Assembly (NCBI GenBank): GCA_029975765.1
Contig: JARKOK010000101.1
Span: forward strand, 1-32,964
Direction: 5' to 3'
From: Aggregatilineales bacterium
Lineage (GTDB): Bacteria; Chloroflexota; Anaerolineae; Aggregatilineales; Phototrophicaceae
DNA: 32,964 bases
The notes under the pieces are model-generated. The model saw only the letters and a program-made list of their open reading frames with translations, ran no database searches and had not been told where the DNA came from. The translations under genes and the position numbers were made by a program. Positions 32,188 to 32,964 of the stretch are shown here, piece by piece (the stretch's first letter is position 1; every line of letters begins with the position of its first letter).

Positions 32188-32811
32188 TTACAGCGCCAGC
32201 GTTGCTACGCCGTTGAGTTTTTCGGCGCGGGCGGCGGGCAGCACCACCAGCGGCGACTCGTCGCGGTAGTCCAGCGCCAGCGTGGTAAAGGCCACCGGCT
32301 CTGACCGCAGCAGCAGGCCGGGCGAGGTCGCCAGCTTGAGTGTGATCGCTTCGGCGGTCTGCCAGGCATCGGGCGTGGTGTAGGGGTACACACACACGGT
32401 CTGCGCCGCGCCGCGCACGCCGCGTCCCAGCAGCCGCTGGCGCTGACCGAAACTCGGCCAGCGTTCAACCTGCGCCAGCACTACGTCAGGGTAGCGCCGC
32501 AGCCGGTCTTTGAGATACTCGGTGAACGCGCCGGGGTACATCACCTGAATCACCGCCCGCCGGATGCCGCCGCGCCCGCTTTCGTCGCGCAAATCCGTCA
32601 CCGTTACCTCGGACAGCGCCACGCGGCCATCATCCAGCGGAAAACTTTTAAGCGACCGCGCCCCGATATACGTATTCCAGCCCTGGCCGCGTGGCATCGC
32701 GCTGCGCCAGATGGTCTTGAGCAGCGTTTCAGGGTAGCCCCGCGTGGGCGAGGTGAAATTGTAGCCGCGTTCGTGGCCTTCAAACACGTATTCGAGGACA
32801 AGTGGCTGCAT
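32188..32811 (-). CDS. Hypothetical protein, possibly GTPase-associated (GAP1-N-like)
   Basis: A 207-residue soluble protein without membrane segments. Notable stretches are EYVFEGHERGYNFTSPTRGYP near the start, PRGQGWNTYIGARSLKSFPL and DESGRGGIRRAVIQVM. The opening is loosely like the N-terminal domain of GTPase-associated proteins from vWA/MoxR conflict systems, but this is weak and from memory. No catalytic motif is visible. The ATG at 32811 lacks a good ribosome-binding site and lies only 16 bases from the edge of the 137 bp repeat, so its natural upstream region may have been replaced or lost. Confidence 0.65.
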   Translation of the reverse strand: MQPLVLEYVFEGHERGYNFTSPTRGYPETLLKTIWRSAMPRGQGWNTYIGARSLKSFPLDDGRVALSEVTVTDLRDESGRGGIRRAVIQVMYPGAFTEYLKDRLRRYPDVVLAQVERWPSFGQRQRLLGRGVRGAAQTVCVYPYTTPDAWQTAEAITLKLATSPGLLLRSEPVAFTTLALDYRDESPLVVLPAARAEKLNGVATLAL

Positions 32812-32827
32812 GGTCGCCGCTTTCTAA

Positions 32828-32964
32828 TAGGGCCTTATGCTAGATAGGGAAAGCCAAAGCCTTGATCTGCAAGGGCTGAGGCCAACCGAGAAGACGATTA
32901 AGATAAATGGACAAGGTATGAGCGGTCAATTTGGTCAACAAGCGGGTACACAAGCCCCAAAAGG
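32828..32964. repeat. Terminal inverted repeat, right copy (137 bp)
   Basis: The exact reverse complement of 1-137. It begins 16 bases upstream of the last gene's start codon and runs to the window edge. Nothing but the short possible ORF start at 32918 is recognised in it. Confidence 0.95.
32918..32964 (+). CDS. Possible 5' end of an outward-reading ORF, right copy (partial)
   Basis: The same 15-codon frame as at the left edge, here on the plus strand and running off the window. The upstream purine stretch is too close to the ATG to be a normal ribosome-binding site. The upstream ATG at 32907 gives only MDKV before a stop that overlaps this start, so coupled translation is possible. Confidence 0.25.
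   Translation, partial: MSGQFGQQAGTQAPK

Overview
The window looks like chromosomal DNA from a Chloroflexota bacterium, probably of the Anaerolineae. This is inferred from gene content and style, not from a marker gene. The signs are GC-rich genes, WD40 and STAND giants, Ser/Thr kinases fused to 2TM membrane domains, the cyanobacterial/Chloroflexota-type HNH endonuclease pair, dispersed GGGGCGCA-type palindromes and an 'aacacagag' dispersed repeat. No rRNA, tRNA or CRISPR array was seen.

Layout. The window begins and ends with the same 137 bp sequence in inverted orientation (1-137 and 32828-32964), so both edges lie in copies of one repeat. After an AT-rich edge with a small unknown gene (122-388) comes a housekeeping and metabolic block. 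It holds radA, a small membrane protein, a PPOX-type flavoprotein, a C_GCAxxG_C_C redox protein, a ycgR/ycgQ-like permease pair, a small protein plus HNH endonuclease pair, a TIM-barrel isomerase, two membrane-anchored unknowns, a CoA-binding protein, an MFS exporter behind a structured leader with a 19-residue ORF, dihydropyrimidinase, an SRPBCC protein, a Thg1-like 3'-5' polymerase, a nucleotidyltransferase-GHMP kinase fusion and a GNAT acetyltransferase.

At 14892-21635 lies a 2247-residue receptor-like protein: kinase, TIR, nSTAND ATPase, one membrane span, about 76 uninterrupted in-phase heptads, then WD40 propellers. Downstream, mostly on the minus strand, are DinB, PIG-L deacetylase, GAF and glycosyltransferase genes.

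At 25493-29516 six clustered minus-strand genes encode 2TM-domain membrane proteins, one of them fused to a Ser/Thr kinase. All six end in a variant of the same tail ([RE]L[ST]xxGEl followed by acidic residues). The conserved Ser/Thr in these tails makes the cluster a candidate kinase-substrate membrane module, and it is the strongest candidate for an undescribed system here. A 63-residue membrane protein, DegV, a secreted beta-propeller protein and an unknown protein complete the right side.

Regulation visible in the sequence includes several extended -10 promoters (TGnTAnnnT), two clear -35/-10 promoters (before the dihydropyrimidinase and before the 2TM kinase), a candidate attenuator before the MFS gene, and REP-like palindromes between genes.
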